Under the pieces are notes generated by a model that worked only from the letters and a program-made list of their open reading frames with translations, ran no database searches and was not told where the DNA came from. This document shows positions 33,219 through 41,074 of a stretch of 64,000 nucleotides of DNA, piece after piece (position 1 is the first letter of the stretch; each line of letters begins with the position of its first letter). The position numbers and the translations under genes are program-made. The stretch is from Butyricimonas synergistica DSM 23225 (GTDB lineage: Bacteria > Bacteroidota > Bacteroidia > Bacteroidales > Marinifilaceae): contig NZ_KB903374.1 in the NCBI RefSeq assembly GCF_000379665.1, positions 78,530 through 142,529 of the forward strand, given 5' to 3'.

Positions 33219-34274
33219 ATGAGAAGGTTTGTTTGTTTTGTTATTTTTTTCACTATTTGTGTTGCGGTTAAGGGACAGGAAGGCGTGAATTTTGAAATTC
33301 TCTCTTTCGATGAGGCTTTAGCGAAGGCGAGAGAAGAGAATAAGTTGCTTTTCGTGGATTGCTACACAACGTGGTGTGGACCTTGTAAGTTGATGTCTGA
33401 AAAAGTATTTTCTCAAAAGAAAGTGGGTGAGTTTTTTAACCCGAGATTTGTTTCCGTGAAATTTGACATGGAAAAAGAGGAAGGAAAGAAATTTGCTCGG
33501 AATTATGATGTTGCTTCCTATCCTACGTTTTTCTTGATTCGACCTGACGGGACGCTTCTGCATAAGATTTCCGGCGCTTACGAGGTGGATGAATTTATCC
33601 GGTTGGTGAAAGAAGGGATAGAGGGAACCGAATCATTGGGAAGCTGGGAGGTGAAATATCGTACCGGCAATCGAGATAAAGCATTTTTGTACGAGTATCT
33701 TCAATTGTTGAACGAGTGTGGCGAAAGGTCGAAATTGCCGGTTGTGGCAGACGAATTGTTGAAAGTTGCGAGCGATGAAGAAAAGATATCTCAAGAATAT
33801 TGGTTTATTTTTGCTAATTCGCAATTGAGTCCTTCTGATTCCAAGGCGTTTCAGTTTTTGAGGAATAAACGGGAAAGATTTTATGCAACTATTGGTCGGG
33901 AAAAGGTGGATAAGCGATTGGGAGAAGATCTTTGTAATGAGATTTTGGCTATAATGGGAGGTGAGATTATTAATGTTGGGATCAAGCGTTTAAAGGCAGT
34001 AGAGAAAGAGATTAAAAAAATGAAGTTGTTGAATGAGTGTCATTTATTGGCTGCTTTGAAAATCGCTGAGGCAGTGGGAAGCGATGATATAGATAAATTG
34101 TTGGATGTGTGCGAAAAAGAGATGCCTATTTTGCAAGATGATTCTCAGTTGGCTGTTTGGGTCGTTTTTCGTTTAGCCGGTCCTTTTTGCCAGTATCAAG
34201 ATTGTCCTTTAGCTTCGGCTACTCCGGCTCAAAAGGCACGTTGGGAGAAGATTATTCAACTGGAGAGAGTGTGA
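33219..34274 (+). CDS. secreted thioredoxin-like protein with C-terminal helical region
   Basis: The start ATG at 33219 is chosen over an upstream in-frame ATG at 33162 because it is preceded by AGGAGG 6 bp away and gives a clean signal peptide (1-20, VAVKGQ). The 351-residue product has a thioredoxin fold with WCGPC at 52-56 and cis-Pro102 (ASYPTFF), then a 230-residue helical C-terminal region (including ERSKLPVVADELLKVA). It has the same layout as the 1710-2930 protein. It is the last gene of the second Sus-type locus; a bidirectional terminator follows 20 bp later. Confidence 0.85.
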   Translation: MRRFVCFVIFFTICVAVKGQEGVNFEILSFDEALAKAREENKLLFVDCYTTWCGPCKLMSEKVFSQKKVGEFFNPRFVSVKFDMEKEEGKKFARNYDVASYPTFFLIRPDGTLLHKISGAYEVDEFIRLVKEGIEGTESLGSWEVKYRTGNRDKAFLYEYLQLLNECGERSKLPVVADELLKVASDEEKISQEYWFIFANSQLSPSDSKAFQFLRNKRERFYATIGREKVDKRLGEDLCNEILAIMGGEIINVGIKRLKAVEKEIKKMKLLNECHLLAALKIAEAVGSDDIDKLLDVCEKEMPILQDDSQLAVWVVFRLAGPFCQYQDCPLASATPAQKARWEKIIQLERV

Positions 34275-34293
34275 GATTTATAAATAATTGTAG

Positions 34294-34323
34294 ATAAGAG
34301 GTGTGTTGAAACGCACCTCTTAT
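34294..34323. terminator. bidirectional terminator between convergent genes
   Basis: ATAAGAGGTGTG (34294-34305) pairs with CGCACCTCTTAT (34312-34323), with one G-T pair, around a 6-nt loop. It serves the thioredoxin-like gene on the plus strand and the hydrolase gene on the minus strand, whose stop codon lies inside the right arm. Confidence 0.8.
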
Positions 34324-35402
34324 TTAATATCTATCGGGATTATGGGTTGTTGTTGCACGTTGTTTAGGGGAATGGCACGGTATTTTACGCGGGTGAAATT
34401 GATCTTGTTGAGGTCAATGCTACGGATTGCACTGTCGTGCATCGTGCGGTAGTAGATTACCCGGTTTGTCATGTCGGTTGCCGAAGTCCATTGTGTCGCA
34501 CTAGGTATGTCGATGGGGGGAGTGTTCGGTGAATATTCAATCCCGATGGGAATGTCAAAATTGTTTAGGATTTGAAAGCATTGAAGAACGGTTTTCAAGC
34601 CAGTTTCTTGCTGCGGGGCGGTTGCTTGGTAAAAAGTGGCTCGTACGAAGCGGGAAGGGGGTGTGATATCACCCGGGATACCCAAGAATCCGCTACCGTT
34701 TCCGAAAGAGGAGAGTTTTATATCGTCCAGTTGTTGCGGGGAAGCCATGCCGGGGAAAAGGTTTACGTAGTTGTTAAGATTGGTCATTTGCCACTCGAAT
34801 CCCGGCGAATTGGTCAGTACCCCGAGTTTATTTTCATAAAAGACGGGTTTCCCGTTGATGATCTCGAGAACTACTTGCCGTCCGGAAGGATCGGCAAAGC
34901 GCCAGTGTACTGTGGAGGCTTGCGGGACAATACCAACAACGTGAACTTTCCCGATGGCTTCTTTTACTTCATCGATGTTTTTGCAACAGCCAAGTATCCA
35001 TGGCACGAGTTGCAGGTCGGAGATTGTGTTCGCTTTTTGGGCGGGATTGTATTCCTCGTATTTCCCGTAATTGGGAAAGTAGAACAACCCGGCAGAAAGT
35101 CCGGTTTCGTTAAGACCTTCTGCCACGAATTCTTTTTGTTCCACGGAAATCCCGATGTACCCGTACCGGGCCGAGAATGGCATCCCGTTGATCCCGTCCG
35201 GTGTGTAGGATTGTTGTTCGAAACCTTGCGGCACGATCACGTATTGACTGTTAAGGTAGCTGCCGCCCCATTCTATGGTACGAGCCACGATGCGGGAACC
35301 GTCTTTTGCTGTCAAAGATATTCCGGTGCAAGCATCCAAGGTTTGTGGTTGTAAATAGATGATGAGGGAGAAAAACAGTGAAATTTGTAGTTTATGTTTC
35401 AT
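34320..35402 (-). CDS. secreted choloylglycine hydrolase-family (linear amide C-N hydrolase)
   Basis: A 360-residue Ntn-hydrolase of the bile salt hydrolase/penicillin V acylase family. The nucleophile Cys25 in DACTGISLTAKDG becomes N-terminal after signal cleavage. Arg41 in ARTIEW, the EGLNETGLSAGLFYFP segment (about 95-110) and Asn198 in LTNSP are the family's substrate and oxyanion residues. Substrates could be conjugated bile salts, N-acyl amino acids or N-acyl homoserine lactones; sequence alone does not separate them. LDAC could be misread as a lipobox, but lipidation would block the catalytic Cys, so type I cleavage is more likely. The gene stands alone on this strand. Confidence 0.88.
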   Translation of the reverse strand: MKHKLQISLFFSLIIYLQPQTLDACTGISLTAKDGSRIVARTIEWGGSYLNSQYVIVPQGFEQQSYTPDGINGMPFSARYGYIGISVEQKEFVAEGLNETGLSAGLFYFPNYGKYEEYNPAQKANTISDLQLVPWILGCCKNIDEVKEAIGKVHVVGIVPQASTVHWRFADPSGRQVVLEIINGKPVFYENKLGVLTNSPGFEWQMTNLNNYVNLFPGMASPQQLDDIKLSSFGNGSGFLGIPGDITPPSRFVRATFYQATAPQQETGLKTVLQCFQILNNFDIPIGIEYSPNTPPIDIPSATQWTSATDMTNRVIYYRTMHDSAIRSIDLNKINFTRVKYRAIPLNNVQQQPIIPIDIK

Positions 35403-35528
35403 AATGACAAATAATTAGGACTGGTTGTTTATGAATTTCGCTTTGTATTTGATAATACGGGAGGAGTGAATTTTTGTTTCAAGCGATTCGGTATAAGTTA
35501 TGTATGTCTATTCCGTTGAATGTAGCGT

Positions 35529-35576
35529 AAAAAAAAGCACCCCAAAAGTTTTGTGTCTAACTTTTGGGGTGCTTTT
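35529..35576 (-). terminator. strong intrinsic terminator of the STAS gene
   Basis: An 18-bp perfect stem (35533-35550 with 35559-35576, both arms containing AAAAGCACCCC / GGGGTGCTTTT) closes an 8-nt loop. Read on the minus strand it is followed by eight T residues. It lies 22 bp after the STAS stop. Confidence 0.92.
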
Positions 35577-35598
35577 CAAAATTTGGTTATAAGCACTT

Positions 35599-35946
35599 TT
35601 ATTTGCTATATGAAGCGATACAACTTTCACGTGTACCCGTGATGTCAAAAATGACTTGCAAGTGGAGAAGTTCGAATATTTTTAAAACTTCCGGTGAAAG
35701 ATTGCAGAGCTTCAAGTTGGACCCCATGCTTTTAGCCGTTTTGAAAAGAGCGATAACGGTGCCGATGGCGCTACTATCCACGAATTCGATGTGGCTAAAG
35801 TCAAATATCATCCGGCAATTGGGATTATTTAAGTAAGGTCTGAGGTCTGATTTCACTGCTTCTGCCAACGCTAACGTGAAGCGAGTCACGTCTTCCGTGA
35901 ATTCGGCGAAGGTAATACCGTTTTGTTCTGTTACTTTAATTATCAT
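35599..35946 (-). CDS. STAS-domain protein (anti-sigma antagonist-like)
   Basis: The 115-residue single STAS domain has the SpoIIAA-type core: FDFSHIEFVDSSAIG (48-62), with Ser58/Ser59 at the site phosphorylated in anti-anti-sigma factors, preceded by a hydrophobic strand and followed by LFKTAKSMGSNLKLCNLSP. Such proteins bind a serine kinase/anti-sigma partner or act as switches in transport and stress signalling. No kinase, phosphatase or sigma gene is adjacent, so its partner lies elsewhere. It is a monocistronic gene with its own consensus promoter (35982-36012) and strong terminator. Confidence 0.9.
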   Translation of the reverse strand: MIIKVTEQNGITFAEFTEDVTRFTLALAEAVKSDLRPYLNNPNCRMIFDFSHIEFVDSSAIGTVIALFKTAKSMGSNLKLCNLSPEVLKIFELLHLQVIFDITGTRESCIASYSK

Positions 35947-35981
35947 GATTTTTTCGTGTTTCTAAATTATTGGTTATTTAG

Positions 35982-36012
35982 CAAAAGTAATCATTTCCGC
36001 TGATATTGCAAA
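35982..36012 (-). promoter_or_regulatory. consensus promoter of the STAS gene
   Basis: On the minus strand TTTG (36012-36009), a 19-bp spacer and TACTTTTG (35989-35982) match TTTG-N19-21-TAnnTTTG exactly; the start codon is 36 bp further on. Confidence 0.72.
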
Positions 36013-36203
36013 TAATATTGGTAAGAGATTCTTTGGATAATTTCTTGAAAAAGAAACTGTCAATCGTTTGCAGAAGCCGTTTGTGGCACGGGAATGAGGA
36101 AGATAAGTTTTTGGATGAAAGGAATATATATGTGTTTGCTTCTAACTTTTTCAGCGGGAAGTAATATTTTTAAAGAAAGGGTGGGCAGGATGAATAAAAG
36201 TTA

Positions 36204-36211
36204 TAACTTTG
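36204..36211 (+). promoter_or_regulatory. possible -7 element of gcvT
   Basis: TAACTTTG at 36204-36211 fits TAnnTTTG and lies 55 bp before the gcvT start. No TTTG is found at the proper distance upstream, so only half the promoter is supported. Confidence 0.4.
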
Positions 36212-36265
36212 CGGAGCGTTATTGTTAATAGTATAATAATATAATGAATATTTAAGCGAAAAATA

Positions 36266-37366
36266 ATGATGAAAACTACTCCATTTACACATTTTCATGA
36301 GGCGTTGGGAGCAAGAATGGCTCCGTTTGCCGGATACAATATGCCTATAGAATACACGGGTATCAAGGATGAGCATAATACTGTTCGCGAAAAGTTGGGC
36401 GTGTTTGATGTTTCTCACATGGGTGAATTCTGGGTAAAAGGTCCGAAGGCTTTCGAGTTGGTGCAGAAAATTACATCTAACGACGTGGCAGCCCTTACGG
36501 ACGGCAAAGTACAATATAGTTGCTTCCCGAATGAAACGGGTGGTATTGTGGACGATTTGCTGGTGTACCGTTTCAGTGCTGAGAAATATTTGTTGGTGGT
36601 GAATGCCGCAAATATCGATAAAGATTGGGCATGGTGTACCAAATGGGCGAAAGAATTAGGAATGAATTTGGAAACAGATTTGGAAAATGCTTCCGAAAAT
36701 ATCTGTCAGCTTGCTGTTCAAGGACCATTGGCATTGAAGGCTATGCAAAAATTGACTTCGGCTAATGTCGTGGATATGGAATATTACACTTTCCAGGAAA
36801 TTCCGTTTGCCGGAGTGGAAAAAGTTATTTTCTCCACGACCGGGTATACTGGGGCTGGCGGATGTGAGATTTACGCTTACGTGAAAGATGCAGAGAAAAT
36901 TTGGAATGCGGTATTCGAGGCTGGTGCCGAGTTCGGTATTAAACCTTGCGGTCTAGGTTCTCGTGACACGTTGCGTTTGGAGGCTGGTTTCTGTTTGTAC
37001 GGTCATGAAATCGATGACGACCATTCTCCGATTGAAGCCGGATTAGGCTGGATCACGAAGTTTGTACCGGGAAATGATTTCATCAATCGTGCTTACCATG
37101 AGAAATTGAAAGCAGATAAACCGACTCGTTATATGAAGCCGTTTGAACTTCAAGATAAAGGTATCGCTCGTCAGGGATACGTGATTGAGGATGCGGAAGG
37201 AAACGAAATCGGGGTGGTTTGCTCGGGTACTGTTTCTCCGTGGACAGGAAAGTCAATCGGTACGGGATACGTGAAGAGCGGTTTCCATAAATTGGATTCC
37301 GAGATTTTCATCCGGGTAAGAAATAAAGCTTTAAAAGCGAAAATTGTCAAAACCCCGTTCTTTTAG
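36266..37366 (+). CDS. gcvT: aminomethyltransferase, glycine cleavage T protein
   Basis: The 366-residue T protein takes the aminomethyl group from lipoylated H protein, releases ammonia and loads methylene onto tetrahydrofolate. Diagnostic parts are the N-terminal [29 protein letters not shown], the folate-site stretch [19 protein letters not shown] with the catalytic Asp, [12 protein letters not shown], and the C-terminal domain [17 protein letters not shown]. Length is normal. H and P proteins are not in the window, so the complex is scattered. ATG codons at 36266 and 36269 are both possible starts. A perfect terminator follows. Confidence 0.96.
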   Translation: MMKTTPFTHFHEALGARMAPFAGYNMPIEYTGIKDEHNTVREKLGVFDVSHMGEFWVKGPKAFELVQKITSNDVAALTDGKVQYSCFPNETGGIVDDLLVYRFSAEKYLLVVNAANIDKDWAWCTKWAKELGMNLETDLENASENICQLAVQGPLALKAMQKLTSANVVDMEYYTFQEIPFAGVEKVIFSTTGYTGAGGCEIYAYVKDAEKIWNAVFEAGAEFGIKPCGLGSRDTLRLEAGFCLYGHEIDDDHSPIEAGLGWITKFVPGNDFINRAYHEKLKADKPTRYMKPFELQDKGIARQGYVIEDAEGNEIGVVCSGTVSPWTGKSIGTGYVKSGFHKLDSEIFIRVRNKALKAKIVKTPFF

Positions 37367-37392
37367 TCGGGTGCTTTTGAGCTGAACGATAC

Positions 37393-37425
37393 AAGGCACC
37401 CGCTTCCGGGTGCCTTTTGTCTTTT
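37393..37425 (+). terminator. intrinsic terminator of gcvT
   Basis: AAGGCACCCG (37393-37402) and CGGGTGCCTT (37407-37416) form a perfect stem with a CTTC loop, followed by TTGTCTTTT. Confidence 0.92.
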
Positions 37426-37590
37426 AAGGTACAAAAACGTTTTCGAAGGACGGAAGTTGTTGATAATAAGAAAGTAATAAAAGCGAATAAAAATTACGGA
37501 AAAAAGTCTTTTATACCGACTTATTTTGCATCTTTGCAACGTGATTATAAACAAGATTTTAGTATTAATTATCTATTAAATATTTTAGAG

Positions 37591-38664
37591 ATGAGAAAAC
37601 ACATTTTTAATGCCGGACCTTGTAAATTGCCGGATTCTACATTGGAAAATGTATCAAAAGCAGTACTTGAGTTTGGTAACACGGGACAATCTATCATGGA
37701 AGTGTCTCACCGCTCTTCTGATTTTCAAGCTGTTTATGATGAAGCTGTAGCTTTATTCAAAGAAGTATTGAACATTCCGGAAGGATATTCAGTTTTGTTC
37801 TTGGGAGGTGGGGCTAGTATGCAATTCTGTATGATTCCGTTCAACTTCTTGAATAAAAAAGCTGCTTACGTGAATACTGGTACCTGGTCAACTGCCGCTA
37901 TTAAGGAGGCTAAAATGTGGGGTGAAGTAGAGATCGTGGCTTCTTCCGAAGCTGATGGTTTCACTTATTATCCGGAGTTCACGATCCCTTCTGACGTGGA
38001 TTATATGCACATTACTTCTAACAACACGATCCGCGGTACGGAAATCTTCTATGATCCGACTTCTCCGGTGCCCTTGATTTGTGATATGTCATCAGACATT
38101 TGCAGCCGTCCGGTTGACGTGTCTAAATATGCCATGATCTATGGTGGTTGCCAGAAGAACCTCGGGCCTGCCGGTGTTACTTTCGTGATTATCAAGAATG
38201 ATTTCTTGAATAACGTGGTTGCAGATAGAATGATCCCGACTATGTTGAGATACAAGACTCACGTGGATAAAGAATCCATGTACAATACTCCTCCTTGCGT
38301 GAACATCTTCGGAGTTAAAGAAACTTTGAAATGGGTTAAAGCTATGGGTGGCGTTGAAGCTATGGAGAAATTAGCTATCGAAAGAGCTGATATGATCTAT
38401 GCTGAATTGGAAAGAAGTAAAGTATTCCGTCCGGTAGTGAAAGAAGGTTCTCGTTCAAGAATGAATATTCCTTTCTTGTTAAGAGAAGGGTTCGAGTCAT
38501 TGGAGAAAGAATTCCTTGATTTTGCTAAATTCAAGAATATCGTGGGTATCAAGGGACACCGTTCAGTAGGCGGATTCCGCGCTTCTACTTACAATGCTTG
38601 TACAATTGAGGACGTGAAGGCTTTGGTTGCTGCAATGCAAGAATTTGAAGCAAAACATATTTAA
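37591..38664 (+). CDS. serC: phosphoserine aminotransferase
   Basis: The ATG at 37591 is used although the frame is open further upstream, because [14 protein letters not shown] is the family N-terminus; the product is then 357 residues, normal for SerC. It is a PLP enzyme converting 3-phosphohydroxypyruvate and glutamate to phosphoserine. It has the phosphate-binding GGGAS (72-76), [10 protein letters not shown] (36-45), the PLP Lys189 in [13 protein letters not shown], and [15 protein letters not shown] near the end. It precedes serA and a DUF1015 gene in the conserved Bacteroidetes order. A strong terminator-like hairpin lies between serC and serA. Confidence 0.96.
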   Translation: MRKHIFNAGPCKLPDSTLENVSKAVLEFGNTGQSIMEVSHRSSDFQAVYDEAVALFKEVLNIPEGYSVLFLGGGASMQFCMIPFNFLNKKAAYVNTGTWSTAAIKEAKMWGEVEIVASSEADGFTYYPEFTIPSDVDYMHITSNNTIRGTEIFYDPTSPVPLICDMSSDICSRPVDVSKYAMIYGGCQKNLGPAGVTFVIIKNDFLNNVVADRMIPTMLRYKTHVDKESMYNTPPCVNIFGVKETLKWVKAMGGVEAMEKLAIERADMIYAELERSKVFRPVVKEGSRSRMNIPFLLREGFESLEKEFLDFAKFKNIVGIKGHRSVGGFRASTYNACTIEDVKALVAAMQEFEAKHI

Positions 38665-38674
38665 TTACTGACGG

Positions 38675-38747
38675 TTTACGATTTTGGCTCGATGATGGTA
38701 TTCACTTCGTGAATGCGATTCTGAGCCAGAATCGTAAATCTTTTTTT
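38675..38747 (+). terminator. large hairpin with T-tract between serC and serA
   Basis: Arms 38675-38690 and 38723-38738 pair over 16 bp with one G-T pair. The loop contains a second hairpin, ATTCAC/GTGAAT (38700-38714). TCTTTTTTT follows. It ends only 20 bp before the serA start, so partial read-through or a separate serA promoter inside the structure is implied. Confidence 0.85.
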
Positions 38748-38767
38748 ACATCAAAAATTAGAATATC

Positions 38768-39685
38768 ATGACTAAAGTATTGATTGCAACTGACAAACCG
38801 TTTGCACCGGTTGCTGTAAATGGAATTCGTGAGATCGTTGAGGCTCAAGGATACGAATTAGTATTATTAGAAAAATATACTTCTCAGGACGAGTTAATCG
38901 CAGCTGTGGCTGACGTTGACGCTATGATTATCCGTTCAGACAAAGCCACGAAAGAAGTGATCGAGGCTGCTAAAAAATTGAAAGTGATCGTTCGTGCAGG
39001 TGCCGGATTTGACAATATCGACTTGGCTGCTTGTACCGCTCACAACGTGGTTGCTATGAATACCCCGGGACAAAACTCAAACGCTGTGGCAGAGTTGGCT
39101 TTCGGGATGATGGTGTACATGGCTCGTAACTTCTTCAACGGTAAATCAGGTTCTGAGTTGAAGGGTAAGAAAATCGGTATCCACGCTTACGGAAATGTGG
39201 GTCAGAATGTAGGTCGTATCGCTCGTGGTTTCGGAATGGAAGTGTATGCTTTCGACCCATTCATGACTGACGAACAAATCAAGGCTGCTGGTGCTACCCC
39301 GTTACATTCAGCAGAGGAAATGTACAAGATGTGCCAATACATCTCATTGCATATCCCGGCAACGGAACAAACCAAAAAATCTATCAACTACGATTTGTTG
39401 AAGAATATGCCGAAAGGTGCTGTGTTGGTAAATACTGCTCGTAAAGAGGTTATCGACGAAGAAGGTTTGGGTAAATTGATGGAAGAAAGAGCTGATTTCC
39501 ACTATATCACTGATATTGCTCCGGATTGCGAATGCTTCAATAAATTTGAAGGTCGTTTCTTCGCAACCCCGAAAAAGATGGGTGCTCAAACCGAAGAGGC
39601 TAATGTGAATGCCGGATTGGCTGCCGCTCACCAAATCGTGAACTTCATCGAGAAAGGTGACGAGAAATTCAGAGTAAACAAATAA
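38768..39685 (+). CDS. serA: D-3-phosphoglycerate dehydrogenase, short form with Lys replacing catalytic His
   Basis: This 305-residue D-2-hydroxyacid dehydrogenase oxidises 3-phosphoglycerate to phosphohydroxypyruvate, the first step of serine synthesis, and feeds SerC encoded upstream. It lacks the C-terminal ACT and ASB regulatory domains of E. coli SerA, so serine feedback of that type is not expected. The NAD fold is at about 135-160 (HAYGNVGQNVGR; the first Gly of GxGxxG is Ala140). Arg225 is in TARKEVID. Where most family members have the catalytic His in TPH, this has TPKK with Lys269. This matches the 'type IIIK' phosphoglycerate dehydrogenase class known from Entamoeba and Bacteroidetes, so activity is expected. 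Confidence 0.93.
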   Translation: MTKVLIATDKPFAPVAVNGIREIVEAQGYELVLLEKYTSQDELIAAVADVDAMIIRSDKATKEVIEAAKKLKVIVRAGAGFDNIDLAACTAHNVVAMNTPGQNSNAVAELAFGMMVYMARNFFNGKSGSELKGKKIGIHAYGNVGQNVGRIARGFGMEVYAFDPFMTDEQIKAAGATPLHSAEEMYKMCQYISLHIPATEQTKKSINYDLLKNMPKGAVLVNTARKEVIDEEGLGKLMEERADFHYITDIAPDCECFNKFEGRFFATPKKMGAQTEEANVNAGLAAAHQIVNFIEKGDEKFRVNK

Positions 39686-39695
39686 ATCAATTTTA

Positions 39696-39767
39696 GATTG
39701 ACGATTTAGTGATTTTGTGATTTACCGAGCGTTGAGTTATGGAAGGGAAATCACTAAATCGGCAATC
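39696..39767 (+). other. 20-bp stem hairpin between serA and DUF1015 gene
   Basis: Arms 39696-39715 and 39748-39767 (GATTGaCGATTTAGTGATTT and its complement) pair over 20 positions with one A-C mismatch, loop 32 nt. No T-tract follows, so it is more likely an mRNA processing or stability element than a terminator. Confidence 0.7.
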
Positions 39768-39787
39768 ATTAAATTTAAAATCAATAT

Positions 39788-41038
39788 ATGGCAATAGTAA
39801 AACCATTTAAAGGATTACGTCCACCAACCCAAGAGGTGTGCGAAGAGTTGGCGTGCTTACCTTATGATGTGATGAATTCGGAAGAGGCTGCGCAAATGGC
39901 AGCGGGAAAACCTTGTTCATTATTACATGTTACCAGAGCTGAAATTGACTGTCCTGCTGGAACGGATATTCACTCGGAAGTTGTTTACAACAAGAGCGTG
40001 GAAAACTTCAATATGTTCCAGGAAAAAGGATGGTTGGTACAAGACGAGGAAGCTAAATTCTATATTTACGCCCAAACGATGGACGGAAGAACACAATATG
40101 GTATAGTAGGTTGCGCTGCTTGCGAGGACTACATGAACGGAATTATCAAGAAACACGAGTTGACTCGTCCGGATAAGGAAGAGGATCGTATGATCTTGAC
40201 CCGTTACGTGAAAGCTAACTTGGAGCCCGTGTTCTTTGCTTACAAGGCTGTACCTGAGATCGACGCTATCGTTGAGGATATCGTGAAGAACCGGAAAGCA
40301 GACTACGATTTCGTGGCGGAAGACGGTTTCGGTCATCATTTCTGGGCTATCAACTGCCCGGATACCAACAAACGCCTGGAAGAATTGTTTGCGACTAAAG
40401 TTCCTTTCACTTATGTTGCCGACGGACACCACAGAACGGCTGCAGCCGCTCGTATCGGTGCTGAGTTCAGCGCGAAGAACCCGAACCACAACGGAACGGA
40501 AGAGTATAACTTCTTCATGGCTGTTCACTTCCCGGATCATCAGTTGAAGATCATCGATTACAACCGCGTAGTGAAAGACCTGAACGGTTTGACCGAGGCT
40601 CAATTATTGGCTAAATTAGGCGAACATTTCACGGTAGAGGATATGGGTACGGAGATTTATCATCCGGCTAAATTGCATGAATTTAGTATGTATTTGGGTG
40701 GAAGATGGTATAAATTGACCGCAAAACCCGGAAGTTATGACGATAACGATCCGATCGGGGTATTGGACGTGACAATTCTTTCTAACCATGTGTTGGCTGA
40801 CATTCTTGACATTCAAGATTTGCGTACTTCCAAACGTATCGATTTCGTTGGTGGTATCCGCGGATTGGGTGAATTGAAACGTCGGGTTGACAATGGCGAA
40901 ATGAAAGTAGCTTTTGCTTTGTATCCCGTTTCTATGGAGCAATTGATTAATATTGCCGATACCGGTAATATTATGCCCCCGAAGACAACTTGGTTCGAGC
41001 CGAAGCTTCGTTCAGGTATGGTTATCCATAAAATCTGA
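39788..41038 (+). CDS. DUF1015 family protein of serine locus
   Basis: The 416-residue cytoplasmic protein starts MAIVKPFKGLRPP, which is typical of DUF1015. It carries the family motif VADGHHRTAAA (210-220; Asp212, His214, His215, Arg216), reminiscent of ParB/SerK-like nucleotide or phosphate binding sites. It follows serC and serA and no classical serB is in the window. The genomic link suggests a role in phosphoserine or serine phosphorylation/dephosphorylation; this is inference and no activity is claimed. A perfect terminator follows. Confidence 0.9.
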   Translation: MAIVKPFKGLRPPTQEVCEELACLPYDVMNSEEAAQMAAGKPCSLLHVTRAEIDCPAGTDIHSEVVYNKSVENFNMFQEKGWLVQDEEAKFYIYAQTMDGRTQYGIVGCAACEDYMNGIIKKHELTRPDKEEDRMILTRYVKANLEPVFFAYKAVPEIDAIVEDIVKNRKADYDFVAEDGFGHHFWAINCPDTNKRLEELFATKVPFTYVADGHHRTAAAARIGAEFSAKNPNHNGTEEYNFFMAVHFPDHQLKIIDYNRVVKDLNGLTEAQLLAKLGEHFTVEDMGTEIYHPAKLHEFSMYLGGRWYKLTAKPGSYDDNDPIGVLDVTILSNHVLADILDIQDLRTSKRIDFVGGIRGLGELKRRVDNGEMKVAFALYPVSMEQLINIADTGNIMPPKTTWFEPKLRSGMVIHKI

Positions 41039-41045
41039 TAGAGAT

Positions 41046-41074
41046 AAAAAAAGCGGCGAAAGCCGCTTTTTTTT
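41046..41074. terminator. bidirectional terminator
   Basis: GCGGC/GCCGC stem with a GAAA loop flanked by seven A and eight T residues (41046-41074). It serves the DUF1015 gene (plus) and the ABC permease gene (minus, stop at 41073-41075). Confidence 0.93.

Larger units (their letters stand above)
35947..36265. other. divergent intergenic region, STAS/gcvT promoters
   Basis: This 319-bp gap separates two divergent genes. It holds the minus-strand promoter at 35982-36012 and a plus-strand -7-like box at 36204-36211. I see no ORF or repeat in the remainder. Confidence 0.7.

Noticed and set aside
34572..35354. 260-codon plus-strand frame across the hydrolase gene
   Set aside because: Antisense to an enzyme with all active-site residues; no domain recognisable.
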